Position numbers and translations under genes: made by a program | Part shown: positions 45,635 to 54,268 of the stretch, piece after piece | How positions within the stretch are numbered: position 1 is the first letter of the stretch | How the letters are laid out: every line of letters begins with the position of its first letter | NCBI GenBank assembly: GCA_902809935.1 | Contig: LR778134.1 | Coordinates: forward strand, 558,001 to 622,000 | Length of the DNA: 64,000 nucleotides | From: Ruminococcaceae bacterium BL-4 | GTDB lineage: Bacteria > Bacillota > Clostridia > Oscillospirales > Acutalibacteraceae | Direction: 5' to 3' | Notes under the pieces: model-generated | What the model saw: the letters and a program-made list of their open reading frames with translations, nothing else | Databases searched by the model: none | What the model was told of the DNA's origin: nothing

Positions 45635-46645
45635 ATGGCCAATGATGTAACATTTGAAGGAAAAGAAAGAAGAATGGAAAAGATCAAGGTCTGCATGAAA
45701 AAATACGGGATTGAAAGTCTCGAAGCAGCCAGAGATCTTTGCCTTTCTAAAGGAATCGATGTTGATAAAATTGTAAAGGGCATTCAGCCCATCGCGTTCG
45801 AAAACGCTTCGTGGGCATATACTCTTGGCACCGCGATTGCCTTAAAAGAAGGCGCAGCTTCCGCTTCCGATGCCGCTGAAAAAATCGGCGTTGGTCTGCA
45901 GGCCTTCTGCATTCCGGGTTCTGTCGCCGAAAATCGGAAAGTCGGATTGGGACACGGCAACCTCGGTGCCCGTCTTTTGCGGGACGAGACTCAGTGCTTT
46001 GCGTTCCTTGCAGGACATGAAAGCTTTGCTGCAGCCGAAGGCGCTATCGGCATTGCCCGCACTGCAAACCGTGCCCGCAAGAAGCCTTTACGCATTATCT
46101 TAAATGGTCTGGGAAAAGATGCTGCTTTCATCATTTCCCGGATCAACGGATTTACCTATGTAAAAACCGAGTACGATCCTTATAATGATGCGCTCAAAGT
46201 CGTCGATACCCATGCTTATTCCAATGGTGACCGCGCCGCAGTCAATTGCTATGGCGCCAATGACGTTTTGGAAGGCGTAGCAATCATGAAGCACGAGGGT
46301 GTTGATGTTTCTATCACCGGAAACTCCACTAACCCGGTTCGTTTTCAGCATCTGGTTGCCGGCACCTATAAAAAATGGGCGATGGAAAACGGTAAGCACT
46401 ATTTTTCAGTTGCTTCCGGCGGCGGCACCGGCAGAACCCTTCATCCGGATAACGTCGGTGCAGGCCCTGCTTCCTATGGCTTAACCGATTCCATGGGCCG
46501 TATGCACGGTGATGCCCAATTTGCGGGTTCATCCAGCGTCCCTGCTCACGTGGAAATGATGGGATTAATCGGTATGGGCAACAATCCAATGGTTGGTGCG
46601 ACTGTTGCTTGCGCAGTTGCCGCTTATGAAGCACTTAAAGGCTAA
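45635..46645 (+). CDS. GGGtGRT family protein
   Basis: This 336-residue cytosolic protein belongs to a family named after its glycine-rich motif, here VASGGGTGRTLHPD at about residues 269-282. Other conserved-looking segments are GSVAENRKVGLGHGNLGARLL, ETQCFAFLAGHESFAAAEGAIG and AHVEMMGLIGMGNNPMVGAT. The function of the family is unknown. The start is ATG 45635 with GGAGGA upstream; the longer frame from 45446 runs inside the preceding gene. It is always read here with the IscU-like gene, which suggests an Fe-S-dependent or Fe-S-handling role; this is inference. Confidence 0.82.
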   Translation: MANDVTFEGKERRMEKIKVCMKKYGIESLEAARDLCLSKGIDVDKIVKGIQPIAFENASWAYTLGTAIALKEGAASASDAAEKIGVGLQAFCIPGSVAENRKVGLGHGNLGARLLRDETQCFAFLAGHESFAAAEGAIGIARTANRARKKPLRIILNGLGKDAAFIISRINGFTYVKTEYDPYNDALKVVDTHAYSNGDRAAVNCYGANDVLEGVAIMKHEGVDVSITGNSTNPVRFQHLVAGTYKKWAMENGKHYFSVASGGGTGRTLHPDNVGAGPASYGLTDSMGRMHGDAQFAGSSSVPAHVEMMGLIGMGNNPMVGATVACAVAAYEALKG

Positions 46646-46674
46646 TCACCAATCATTCATTATTACTTAATTAA

Positions 46675-46711
46675 GAAAAGCCTCGGCGAATTTTTTCGCA
46701 GAGGCTTTTTT
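46675..46711 (+). terminator. Terminator of the GGGtGRT operon
   Basis: AAAAGCCTC pairs with GAGGCTTTT around a GCGAA/TTCGC stem and is followed by TTT. Confidence 0.88.
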
Positions 46712-46734
46712 GAAATTAAAACAAAGTAAATTTT

Positions 46735-46781
46735 AAAAGGCCGCTCCCGCTGCAGTTTTTATTGCAGAGAAAGCGGCTTTT
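46735..46781 (-). terminator. Terminator of the DUF4358 gene
   Basis: AAAAGGCCGCT pairs with AAGCGGCTTTT, with an inner CTGCA/TGCAG stem, just after the stop on the minus strand. Confidence 0.8.
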
Positions 46782-46795
46782 GATTTGTATCATTT

Positions 46796-47263
46796 TTATT
46801 TCGTAAAACTGTCTATTACTTTTTGCACCTGAGTCGTATCGTCGCAGCAAACATAAACAACATATTTCCCATAAGTTTTGATAAATGGTGATTTCAACTT
46901 TGTCAGTTCGCCGGGCACATAGTTTGCAAATGCTTGAGTCTGATCTTTCACCCGTTGTTCCACGGCGCTCTGCACCATTTTAGCGGCATTCTCATCCTTA
47001 CATTCCCAAACACCGATTTCCTCTGCAGTTGCACCGGTCCCCGCATAAACTTTCTGGCTCACGACCGTGGAATCATCCAGTCCAAAGAGCTTAAAGGCTG
47101 CTTTATCATTTAGAGGCGAAAGCTGATCTTTAAACGCCACTTCAGAAGCTAACTTATCGGCTGTTGCCGCAGCATCCAATTTTATTTCTTTCGCTCCGCA
47201 TCCACCCAATAGCAGCAAAAATACACAGCAAAGCAAAATAAATACCCTTTTCCCTCGAATCAT
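46796..47263 (-). CDS. DUF4358 lipoprotein
   Basis: The 155-residue protein has a lipoprotein signal peptide with LLGGC at about residues 18-22 and a small extracellular domain with LASEVAFKDQLSPL, VYAGTGATAEEIGVWEC and TYGKYVVYVCCDD, which I recognise as DUF4358. Function is unknown; members are common small lipoproteins in Clostridia. It has its own terminator and converges on the GGGtGRT operon. Confidence 0.82.
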   Translation of the reverse strand: MIRGKRVFILLCCVFLLLLGGCGAKEIKLDAAATADKLASEVAFKDQLSPLNDKAAFKLFGLDDSTVVSQKVYAGTGATAEEIGVWECKDENAAKMVQSAVEQRVKDQTQAFANYVPGELTKLKSPFIKTYGKYVVYVCCDDTTQVQKVIDSFTK

Positions 47264-47361
47264 AAAAAATAGCCTCTCTCTTGATTTATGTTAACTTAAA
47301 TTCATTATACCTCATGCTAAGAACAAAATACAGTTACAAAATCATTTCAAATTTTTACAAA

Positions 47362-47396
47362 AAAACGACCTGCATTTTAAAATGCAGGTCGTTTTA
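47362..47396 (-). terminator. Terminator of the aldolase gene
   Basis: A long perfect palindrome centred on GCATTTTAAAATGC, with AACGACC/GGTCGTT arms and a T-run on the minus strand. Confidence 0.9.
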
Positions 47397-47430
47397 AAGT
47401 ATTTTAATTGAATGGAACGAAAACGAATTT

Positions 47431-48369
47431 TTAAGCTTTACCTGCACAGCCCATCACGTCAGTAATCTTATGAGCCACCATATTCTTAACTGCTTCACGA
47501 GCAGGCCCAAGGTATTGACGAGGATCAAAGTGATCGGGATGCTCTGCAAAATACTGCCGAATGCAAGCCGTCATTGCAAGGCGGATATCAGAATCCACAT
47601 TGACCTTGCAAACTGCCATTGCAGCGGCTTTTCTGAGTTCGCTTTCCGGAATTCCGATTGCGCCAGGCATATTTCCGCCATATTGATTGATCAATTCGAC
47701 AAATTTCTGCGGAACACTGGAAGCACCATGCAGAACGATCGGGAATCCTGGCAGCCGATCGCTGACCTCTTTCAGAATATCAAGACGCAGCTTTGGATTC
47801 TGGCCAGGTTTAAATTTATAAGCGCCATGGCTGGTTCCAATGGCAATCGCAAGGCTGTCTACCCCGGTACGGGTAACAAAGTCCTGTACCTGATCTGGAT
47901 CGGTATACATTGCTTTATCCGCTTCTACCGAAACTTCATCTTCAACGCCGCCCAAAGTACCAAGCTCTGCTTCAACCGTTACATTATATTTATGTGCATA
48001 TTCGACCACTCGAGAAGCTTCTTCCACGTTCTCTTCATAGGGTTTGGAAGAACCGTCATACATTACGGAGGTAAATCCGTCATCGACGCAGGCTTTGCAC
48101 ATTTCAAAAGAGGGACCGTGATCCAGATGCAGAGCAATCGGGATTTCCGGATGCTCAATGACAGCCGCCTCTACCAGTTTGACCAAATAAGTAGGGTTCG
48201 CATAAGCACGAGCTCCTTTGGAAACCTGTAGAATCACAGGGGATTTTAATTCTCCTGCTGCTTCGGTAATTCCCTGGATGATCTCCATATTGTTGACGTT
48301 AAATGCGCCGATTGCATAACCGCCATTATAGGCCTTTTTAAACATTTCCGTTGTGTTAACTAATGGCAT
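47431..48369 (-). CDS. fba: Class II fructose-bisphosphate aldolase
   Basis: This zinc enzyme splits fructose 1,6-bisphosphate in glycolysis. The 312-residue protein starts MPLVNTTEMFKKAYNGGYA and shows IALHLDHGPSFE (zinc histidine region), VEAELGTLGG, AIGTSHGAYKF (zinc histidine) and PIVLHGASSVP. Class II enzymes of the Firmicutes type have this length. The start is ATG 48369 after GGAGAG; the frame continues upstream into the neighbouring gene but lacks the family's sequence there. A tagatose-bisphosphate role is possible but less likely without tagatose genes nearby. Confidence 0.93.
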   Translation of the reverse strand: MPLVNTTEMFKKAYNGGYAIGAFNVNNMEIIQGITEAAGELKSPVILQVSKGARAYANPTYLVKLVEAAVIEHPEIPIALHLDHGPSFEMCKACVDDGFTSVMYDGSSKPYEENVEEASRVVEYAHKYNVTVEAELGTLGGVEDEVSVEADKAMYTDPDQVQDFVTRTGVDSLAIAIGTSHGAYKFKPGQNPKLRLDILKEVSDRLPGFPIVLHGASSVPQKFVELINQYGGNMPGAIGIPESELRKAAAMAVCKVNVDSDIRLAMTACIRQYFAEHPDHFDPRQYLGPAREAVKNMVAHKITDVMGCAGKA

Positions 48370-48457
48370 GGATATCACTCTCCAATCCTTCGTTTTAAAA
48401 TTTCTGTATTTGATTATAACGCATCTAAATGAAAAAAGAAACAAAAAGAACGTATTT

Positions 48458-49291
48458 TTAAAGTTTTCTTCCGGAGGGGATTTTCTTCGGATCCGATAAT
48501 TCCAAAGATTTTTTCTCCAAAAATAGTTCCGGATGCTGCCGGGAATAATAAAAAATATATTGCTGAGCAAGCCCTGCACCCTCTCCAAAATTTTCCGGCT
48601 TCATTCCAGGAAAAAGTGTCTTCATTGCGCGTTTCATCCAGACATCCATCGGAAAAGCTTCCATTCGGTGCAATCCGTAAAGCAAAACGCAGTCTGCTAC
48701 CTTTGGTCCAACACCGCAAATCGTCATCAACTGAGCCCTTGCTTTTTCCAGCGGTATTTTTTGAAGAGAAACAGGATCAATCTCTCCGGCACAAACTTTT
48801 TGTGCCGCATCCAAAAGATAACGCGCACGAAATCCGCATCGAAGGCATGAAAGGTCTTCCGGTAAAAGGCCTAAAAGTTTTTGTGGTTCCGGAAATGCAT
48901 ATCCATCGTCAAATTTTTCTCCGAAATTTTCGCACAGCCGGGCAATAATCCCGCGAATTCTGGGAATATTGTTGTTTTGAGAAATGATAAAGGAAGCAAG
49001 TGCCTCCCAAAAATCCTGCCGCAGAATTCGGATGCCGGGTGCATATTGAACGGCTTCCTTTAAAACCGGGCTTATACAACTAAGCTTTTTTTGCAAAAGT
49101 CCATAATCTGCATCCAAGTCAAAATAAGTTCGCCAGATTGGATTATCTGCGAGAAAATTCTTCTCTTCCTGCTTAATAACACATCTTTTTCCAAATGCAA
49201 TTCCAGAAAAAACGCCGTTTGGATTTTCTTCCCAGCGAAAGCATTGTCCACAAAATAATGTCTGCCGTAAATCGAGATCAGAAGCTGTCAT
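48458..49291 (-). CDS. 8-oxoguanine DNA glycosylase, OGG1 type
   Basis: OGG1-type enzymes remove 8-oxoguanine from DNA and nick the strand. The 277-residue protein has the N-terminal OGG domain with QTLFCGQCFRWEE, and the helix-hairpin-helix core ICGVGPKVADCVLLYGL with the catalytic lysine, followed by AFPMDVWMKRA with the catalytic aspartate. It starts at ATG 49291 behind AAAGGAG. A perfect 9-bp inverted repeat lies immediately before that ribosome binding site, which suggests control at the RNA or operator level. It lies upstream of the aldolase but with an 88-bp gap. Confidence 0.9.
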   Translation of the reverse strand: MTASDLDLRQTLFCGQCFRWEENPNGVFSGIAFGKRCVIKQEEKNFLADNPIWRTYFDLDADYGLLQKKLSCISPVLKEAVQYAPGIRILRQDFWEALASFIISQNNNIPRIRGIIARLCENFGEKFDDGYAFPEPQKLLGLLPEDLSCLRCGFRARYLLDAAQKVCAGEIDPVSLQKIPLEKARAQLMTICGVGPKVADCVLLYGLHRMEAFPMDVWMKRAMKTLFPGMKPENFGEGAGLAQQYIFYYSRQHPELFLEKKSLELSDPKKIPSGRKL

Positions 49292-49307
49292 CAGCTTTTC
49301 TCCTTTC

Positions 49308-49332
49308 GGTATGATTCTTAGAAAATCATACC
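49308..49332 (-). promoter_or_regulatory. Inverted repeat next to the ribosome binding site of the OGG1-type gene
   Basis: GGTATGATT (49308-49316) and AATCATACC (49324-49332) are perfect 9-bp arms, ending two bases from GAAAGGAG on the minus strand. It may be a repressor operator or a leader hairpin affecting translation. Confidence 0.55.
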
Positions 49333-49680
49333 ATAAAAATACAAAAAGTTGAATGCCCTTTGCGGCAAAAATCTACAAAAAATTACTCTTTGTATACAAA
49401 AATACAGACAGTTGATTCCCCTTGTCAAAACCATTGTTAACATAAAAAATTATCTCCACAAAATGAATTTTTAATTTTTCCCCCTATCTGAGCCACTTAT
49501 CAACACTTTCAACAGGGTTTTCCACCGGTTTCACCCCGCTTTTTCTAAAAAATTATGTAAACACCTGTAAATACAATCTGTATAATTCATAGATTCTTCG
49601 TTCTTTTTGAAGGAAGAAGAGGAAAGAAGTTGAAAGCGAGAATTTTGTAGAAAAAAAGTGCAAGGTTTGTCAACTTGTGT
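49333..49680. other. Divergent intergenic region without a gene
   Basis: This roughly 350-bp AT-rich stretch separates the OGG1-type gene and rlmB. It has a few DnaA-box-like words (TTATCAACA at 49498-49506, TTTCCACC nearby) but no cluster, and no ORF with a ribosome binding site. Confidence 0.4.
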
Positions 49681-49686
49681 TATAAT
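49678..49686 (+). promoter_or_regulatory. Extended -10 promoter of rlmB
   Basis: TGTTATAAT is an extended -10 element with a consensus TATAAT at 49681-49686. The -35 (GTGCAA) is weak. The message would start about 25 bases before the ATG. Confidence 0.65.
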
Positions 49687-49719
49687 AAATAAATTATTAG
49701 ATAAGGTAAAGGAGCGCCC

Positions 49720-50511
49720 ATGAAAACGGATGCAAAACTAGAAATCAACAACAAAAACGATTCCAAAAAAGAAGGAATAATTGCCGGACGCAACGCAGTA
49801 AAAGAAGCGCTCAACAGCGGCCGCGAAATTGATACGCTGTTTGTTGTCCGTGGGGAACACAGCGGCAGCCTTGGCGCATTAATTGCCGAAGCAAAAAAGC
49901 GCGGCACCGTCATCAAAGAAGCAGATGCGAAAAAGCTTTCCTTCCTTTGTGGGGGATGTGCGCATCAGGGCGTTGTGGCAGTTGCTGCCGCTAAAGCATA
50001 CGCTACACTCGACGATGTTTTTGCGCTGGCCAAATCCCGTAATGAACCGCCGTTTTTGATTGTGGCGGACGAACTGGAAGACCCTCATAACCTGGGGGCA
50101 ATTCTGCGGGTAGCCGAATGTGCAGGAGCCCACGGTGTTATTATTCCAAAACGCAGAAGCGTTGGTCTCTCTTATGCAGTAGGAAAATCGAGCGCCGGAG
50201 CAATCGAATATGTGCCGGTTGTACGCGTCAACAATCTTTCTGCCACTCTGGAAGAACTAAAAAGCCGTGGTTGCTGGCTCTATGGAGCTGATATGGACGG
50301 AGAATCATGGTGTACTCTCGATTACCGTGGTCCATGCGCAGTTGTCATCGGAAGTGAAGGATTCGGTATCGGAAGACTCGTACGAGAAAAGTGTGACTTT
50401 ATTGTCTCTCTTCCCATGAAAGGAAAAATCAACTCCCTCAACGCATCTGTTGCCTGCGGAATTATCTGTTATGAAATTGCACGGCAGCGATCCGGCCTTA
50501 AATCCAAGTAG
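49720..50511 (+). CDS. rlmB: RlmB/TrmH family 23S rRNA 2'-O-methyltransferase
   Basis: SpoU-family enzymes methylate ribose 2'-hydroxyls of rRNA with S-adenosylmethionine; RlmB modifies G2251 of 23S rRNA. The 263-residue protein has an N-terminal substrate-binding domain (about 15-95, IIAGRNAVKEALNSG) and a knotted SPOUT domain with the three motifs DELEDPHNLGAILRVAE, VIGSEGFGIGRLV and LPMKGKINSLNASVA. It is followed after 15 bp by the P-type ATPase-like gene, so they probably share a message. Confidence 0.92.
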   Translation: MKTDAKLEINNKNDSKKEGIIAGRNAVKEALNSGREIDTLFVVRGEHSGSLGALIAEAKKRGTVIKEADAKKLSFLCGGCAHQGVVAVAAAKAYATLDDVFALAKSRNEPPFLIVADELEDPHNLGAILRVAECAGAHGVIIPKRRSVGLSYAVGKSSAGAIEYVPVVRVNNLSATLEELKSRGCWLYGADMDGESWCTLDYRGPCAVVIGSEGFGIGRLVREKCDFIVSLPMKGKINSLNASVACGIICYEIARQRSGLKSK

Positions 50512-50526
50512 AAAGTAGGGGATACG

Positions 50527-53500
50527 ATGGACGAAAAGAAACAAAACCCAGGTTATTCCCTGGATGAAATTTTAGCAGAAACCGCGGCTAAAAAAGAAGC
50601 CGCCAAAAAATCGGCCGCTTCTGCTCCAAAAACAGAAAGCCCGATTCATAAAGTACCTTTAGAAGAAATTTCCCGCAATCCTTATGCAAAAGAAAACAAA
50701 AACCCATCTTCTCAAAAGCCAACCCCAACGCCTTCAAAAGCGTCTATGGAAAAGCAAAGTGAGACACAAAGCCAGAAAAAGAAAAAGAAAAAAAATTCTA
50801 AGGATCAAATCACCTCCGGTGAAAATGATATTTATTATGGTCTAAAGTTAAAATCCCGCGAAGAATACCAACGGGAATATGAAGAGACCATGTCTTTTAA
50901 ACCAATCCGTCCGGAAGAAAATCCGAAGGGCGCTACAGGGACTTTTTCTTATTTGTTTGATCCCAAGCGCAAAAAAGAACGGGATCCAGAACTAGAAGAA
51001 AGATTTCGTAAACTTCATCAGGAGCGCCGCAAACGAGTTGAAAAAGTGGTACAAGATCCTGAGCAGGAAGATATTTTTTCCATTACCACCGCAATCAGCC
51101 TAAAAGAAATTCAGGAAGCCGCTGCTAAACGCGGTTCCAAAATGCAGTATAAGCCCATCGAAGAAAAAACCGCAAAAACCAATTTGGCCACCACGGAAAA
51201 GCCAGTTTTTCATAAACCGACGATGCCCTTAAAAACTTCCGCCGCTGCTAACGAAAAACCAGTTCCGGTAAAAGAGCCCACGATAACTCCGCCGCTGCCG
51301 CATAAAGAGTCTTCTGCGCCAAAAGTAGAAGAGCCGGTCACGCGACCAGAGCCTGTTCGAGAAAAAGCCTCTGCTCTCTTGGCCTCAGATTTTGCGATTA
51401 AACCTGTTAATAAAAAAGTTTCTTACCGCTATCAAACTGATCCCATTCATTTTATTGAGGTTGATGATCTTTCTTTTCCTCTAAAAGAAGCGGCCAAAAC
51501 TTATTCCAAAAATGGCATGCCACAGGATGATGCCGTTGATTTTTTATCAGCCCGTAGAAAAGACTTGGAAAAGGTCAATCCAATTGAACCTTCTAAAAAA
51601 GAGGTTTCTGCCCCTGCGCCGATTTCGTCCATTGAAGTTCCGAAAGAAAAGCCAACCCAGCAAAAACTGACAGAGCCTATCAAAGCGGACGAAAAATCGA
51701 GACAGACTTCTCTGCCTGCCCCAAAACCAAAGAAAAAAAAACGCTCTCTTTTCCATCTTTCAGGCATGGACGAACCGGAAAATGATCCATCGGAAGAAGC
51801 ATTGCCCAAAGAGGTCCAAGAAGTAGAAGATTACAGCAACAGCAATGATGCTCCTGCCATTTTTCACGATTTAAATGCAAATTTAAGAAAACTTTCTTTG
51901 CGTTTGGGTGTCACCGGAATTTCGACTATCCTGCTGCTGATCTTCGGCTGGCTGGGTGAATTCGGATTTTTTGGATTCCAACGGCTGAACATCACTGTTT
52001 ACCTTATTTGTAACGTGATCTTCACTACGATCGCCTTTGTATTCTGCGAAGCAACCATTTGGAATGGACTAAAATCACTGTTCCGGTTCCATGCCAATTC
52101 GGATAGTGCGGTTGCAATCGCTGCAATTGCCGCTCTTGTTCAATCCATTATGGCGTTTTTCATGCAAACACGTTTTTCCTCTGGTTCTCTCAATCTTTAT
52201 GCAAGCGTAGCAACTGCTGCATTGTTTCTCAATACATTAGGAAAATTCAGCATGATCAAACGGATTAACAAGAACTTTCATTTTGTTGTTTCGCCGGATA
52301 AAAAATATGCTGTGACGTTGTTTGAAGACTATAATACTGGCTTACAATTGGCAGATGGCTGTACAATGGATACCCCGGTGATCGCTTACCAGACCGAAAC
52401 CAATTTCTTATCCCATTTTCTCCGTCTTTCTTACGAAGACGACCCAAGCGATCGCGCCAATCAAACGATTGCACCTGTTGCTTTTTTAGCAAGTTTGGTT
52501 CTCTGTATTATTACTTTAGTTCTGACAAAAGATGTTGTGACCGCATTTACTGCATTTGCAGCGGCAACTTGCATCACGACTCCTTTTATGAATTTACTAG
52601 CTGTAAATCTTCCGCTTGCAAGAATCAGCCGAATCGCTTCTCAGTGCGGCGGCATGGTGATCGGATTTCCTGCTGTTCAGCATTTCTGCGAATCAAATGC
52701 AGTGATGATGGATTCTCAGGATCTGTTCCCCAAAAACACGGTAATCCTAAATGGAATCAAAACTTTTAAAAACACTTCCATTGACGATTCTCTTATGGAG
52801 GCAGCAGCACTGATGATTGCCGCTCATTCTCCGCTTTCTTCTTTGTTTGATCAAGTAATTCATACACAGCACAAAAAGCTTCCGGAAGTTGAAAAATTTT
52901 CTTATACAGACGGACAAGGTTTAAGCGGTTGGATTAATGGTCATCGGGTTTTTGTTGGAAACCGTGAACTGCTCTCTGCTCATAAAATTGAGCCACCTGA
53001 AGAAGCCATTGAACAAAAATATATTCAGGGCGGAAAAAAGCTGGTTTATCTTGCAATTGGCGGGGAACTAATCGCCATGTTGATCATTACCTATAGCTGT
53101 GACCGCCGCCGCCTTCAGGAATTGCGCCGAATGGAGAATAACGGAATTTCTTTGATTTTACGCAATTGTGACCCAAATATCACCCCAACTTTTCTGGCCG
53201 AACTTTTTGGCTTGGATCCAAATGGCATTCGAGTCCTGCCAGAACGCTTAGGAGCGCTTTATGTTAGCCGTACCCGCGAGGCATGCGATGAGAAACCAGC
53301 CATGATTGCTACAAAGGGACGCCCTACGGCACTGATGCGTTTAGTGACCGCTTGTGTACGAGAGCGCGGAAACATCTCCATTGCCATTGTTCTTCAAAAT
53401 GTCGCTGTTGTTCTCGGTTTCATAATGGTAGCATTACTTACCTGCTATTCCGGTTTACAGCAAATTTCCACCATGAGCCTGATTGTCTACGAATTTTTCT

Positions 53501-53544
53501 GGGCAATGGTGATTTGGCTTGTTCCAAAGCTGCGCAAACCCTAA
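50527..53544 (+). CDS. Degenerate P-type ATPase-like membrane protein with a long disordered N-terminus
   Basis: This 1005-residue protein has two parts. Residues 1 to about 450 are low-complexity, rich in Lys, Glu, Pro and Ser. Residues about 460-1005 follow the layout of P1B-type metal ATPases: four helices (about 461-600), a short loop, two helices (about 660-700), a large cytosolic domain and two final helices (about 949-1000). The metal-binding position in the sixth helix reads CITTPF (C682, P686). The phosphorylation motif DKTGTLT reads DSQDLFP (D729), so the aspartate is kept but the rest is lost. GQGLSGWINGHRVFVGN near 797 matches the nucleotide domain, while the A-domain TGE and the GDGxND motif are missing. 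I infer an inactive ATPase relative. It is cotranscribed with rlmB. Confidence 0.72.
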   Translation: MDEKKQNPGYSLDEILAETAAKKEAAKKSAASAPKTESPIHKVPLEEISRNPYAKENKNPSSQKPTPTPSKASMEKQSETQSQKKKKKKNSKDQITSGENDIYYGLKLKSREEYQREYEETMSFKPIRPEENPKGATGTFSYLFDPKRKKERDPELEERFRKLHQERRKRVEKVVQDPEQEDIFSITTAISLKEIQEAAAKRGSKMQYKPIEEKTAKTNLATTEKPVFHKPTMPLKTSAAANEKPVPVKEPTITPPLPHKESSAPKVEEPVTRPEPVREKASALLASDFAIKPVNKKVSYRYQTDPIHFIEVDDLSFPLKEAAKTYSKNGMPQDDAVDFLSARRKDLEKVNPIEPSKKEVSAPAPISSIEVPKEKPTQQKLTEPIKADEKSRQTSLPAPKPKKKKRSLFHLSGMDEPENDPSEEALPKEVQEVEDYSNSNDAPAIFHDLNANLRKLSLRLGVTGISTILLLIFGWLGEFGFFGFQRLNITVYLICNVIFTTIAFVFCEATIWNGLKSLFRFHANSDSAVAIAAIAALVQSIMAFFMQTRFSSGSLNLYASVATAALFLNTLGKFSMIKRINKNFHFVVSPDKKYAVTLFEDYNTGLQLADGCTMDTPVIAYQTETNFLSHFLRLSYEDDPSDRANQTIAPVAFLASLVLCIITLVLTKDVVTAFTAFAAATCITTPFMNLLAVNLPLARISRIASQCGGMVIGFPAVQHFCESNAVMMDSQDLFPKNTVILNGIKTFKNTSIDDSLMEAAALMIAAHSPLSSLFDQVIHTQHKKLPEVEKFSYTDGQGLSGWINGHRVFVGNRELLSAHKIEPPEEAIEQKYIQGGKKLVYLAIGGELIAMLIITYSCDRRRLQELRRMENNGISLILRNCDPNITPTFLAELFGLDPNGIRVLPERLGALYVSRTREACDEKPAMIATKGRPTALMRLVTACVRERGNISIAIVLQNVAVVLGFIMVALLTCYSGLQQISTMSLIVYEFFWAMVIWLVPKLRKP

Positions 53545-53568
53545 TCTTTTAAAATATAAACAACCAAA

Positions 53569-53605
53569 AGGCCCTGCGTCATTCTAATGACGCAGGGCTT
53601 TTTTT
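53569..53605 (+). terminator. Terminator of rlmB/P-type ATPase-like operon
   Basis: GCCCTGCGTCAT pairs with ATGACGCAGGGC and is followed by seven T; it also suits the convergent gene. Confidence 0.92.
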
Positions 53606-53620
53606 CAGCTTTTTACATTT

Positions 53621-54268
53621 TTAAAAATCTAATTTTTCGAAAGTAGAAATCGATTTTCGGTAAGCAATTCTTGTAAAAATGATATAAAGTACGAACCCAA
53701 CCACCAACATGATCAGTTTTTGGGACAGATACATGGGATCTCTCGTATTCAGCTGATCGCGGAAAAATGGCACTGCAAAAACAAATACCTCTAAAATCAC
53801 CATTACTGTAAAAAATACAATGCTGGAAATTGCAAAAGCTTTTCCCACTTTATCAGGTTTGCGATAATAAAGCACAAAAAAGATCAGGTTGAAAACCCCC
53901 ATTAAGAAAAATACATTCCCAAAAAGCGCTATATTTGCATCCATCCCCGCCTGATTGCCTTCTGGAATTAAGTAGTTCCTTAAAAAGACAAACGGAATTG
54001 ACACTAAAACTTGTATCATCTGCAAAAGGATCACAAACAGAAATCTTGCCTGCACAATAGATTTTTTTTGAATCGGCAGCAATAATGAATATTCAATATC
54101 ATGATTCTCCCGCCCGCTAAGGCAATGAAAGAAGACAGCCAAACAGGTGTAAAAAAATATGACTTCATAAGGATAATTCGGTATCAACAGCAGCGCTGAC
54201 AGCAGTAAAAACAACGGCGCTGTGGGATGCAGTGCAATCTTGATCTCTTTATAAATCAAATTTTTCAT
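53621..54268 (-). CDS. ABC-2 type membrane permease component
   Basis: The 215-residue protein has about six hydrophobic helices and opens with MKNLIYKEIKIALHPT, wording typical of small ABC-2 permeases in Firmicutes. It overlaps the stop of the ATPase gene by 4 bp and forms an exporter with it. Substrate unknown; such pairs often handle antimicrobial peptides or lipids. It ends near a terminator shared with the convergent operon. Confidence 0.85.
   Translation of the reverse strand: MKNLIYKEIKIALHPTAPLFLLLSALLLIPNYPYEVIFFYTCLAVFFHCLSGRENHDIEYSLLLPIQKKSIVQARFLFVILLQMIQVLVSIPFVFLRNYLIPEGNQAGMDANIALFGNVFFLMGVFNLIFFVLYYRKPDKVGKAFAISSIVFFTVMVILEVFVFAVPFFRDQLNTRDPMYLSQKLIMLVVGFVLYIIFTRIAYRKSISTFEKLDF

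Noticed and set aside
49333-49680. Replication origin between the OGG1-type gene and rlmB
   Set aside because: Only scattered, imperfect DnaA-box-like words, no dnaA or dnaN nearby.
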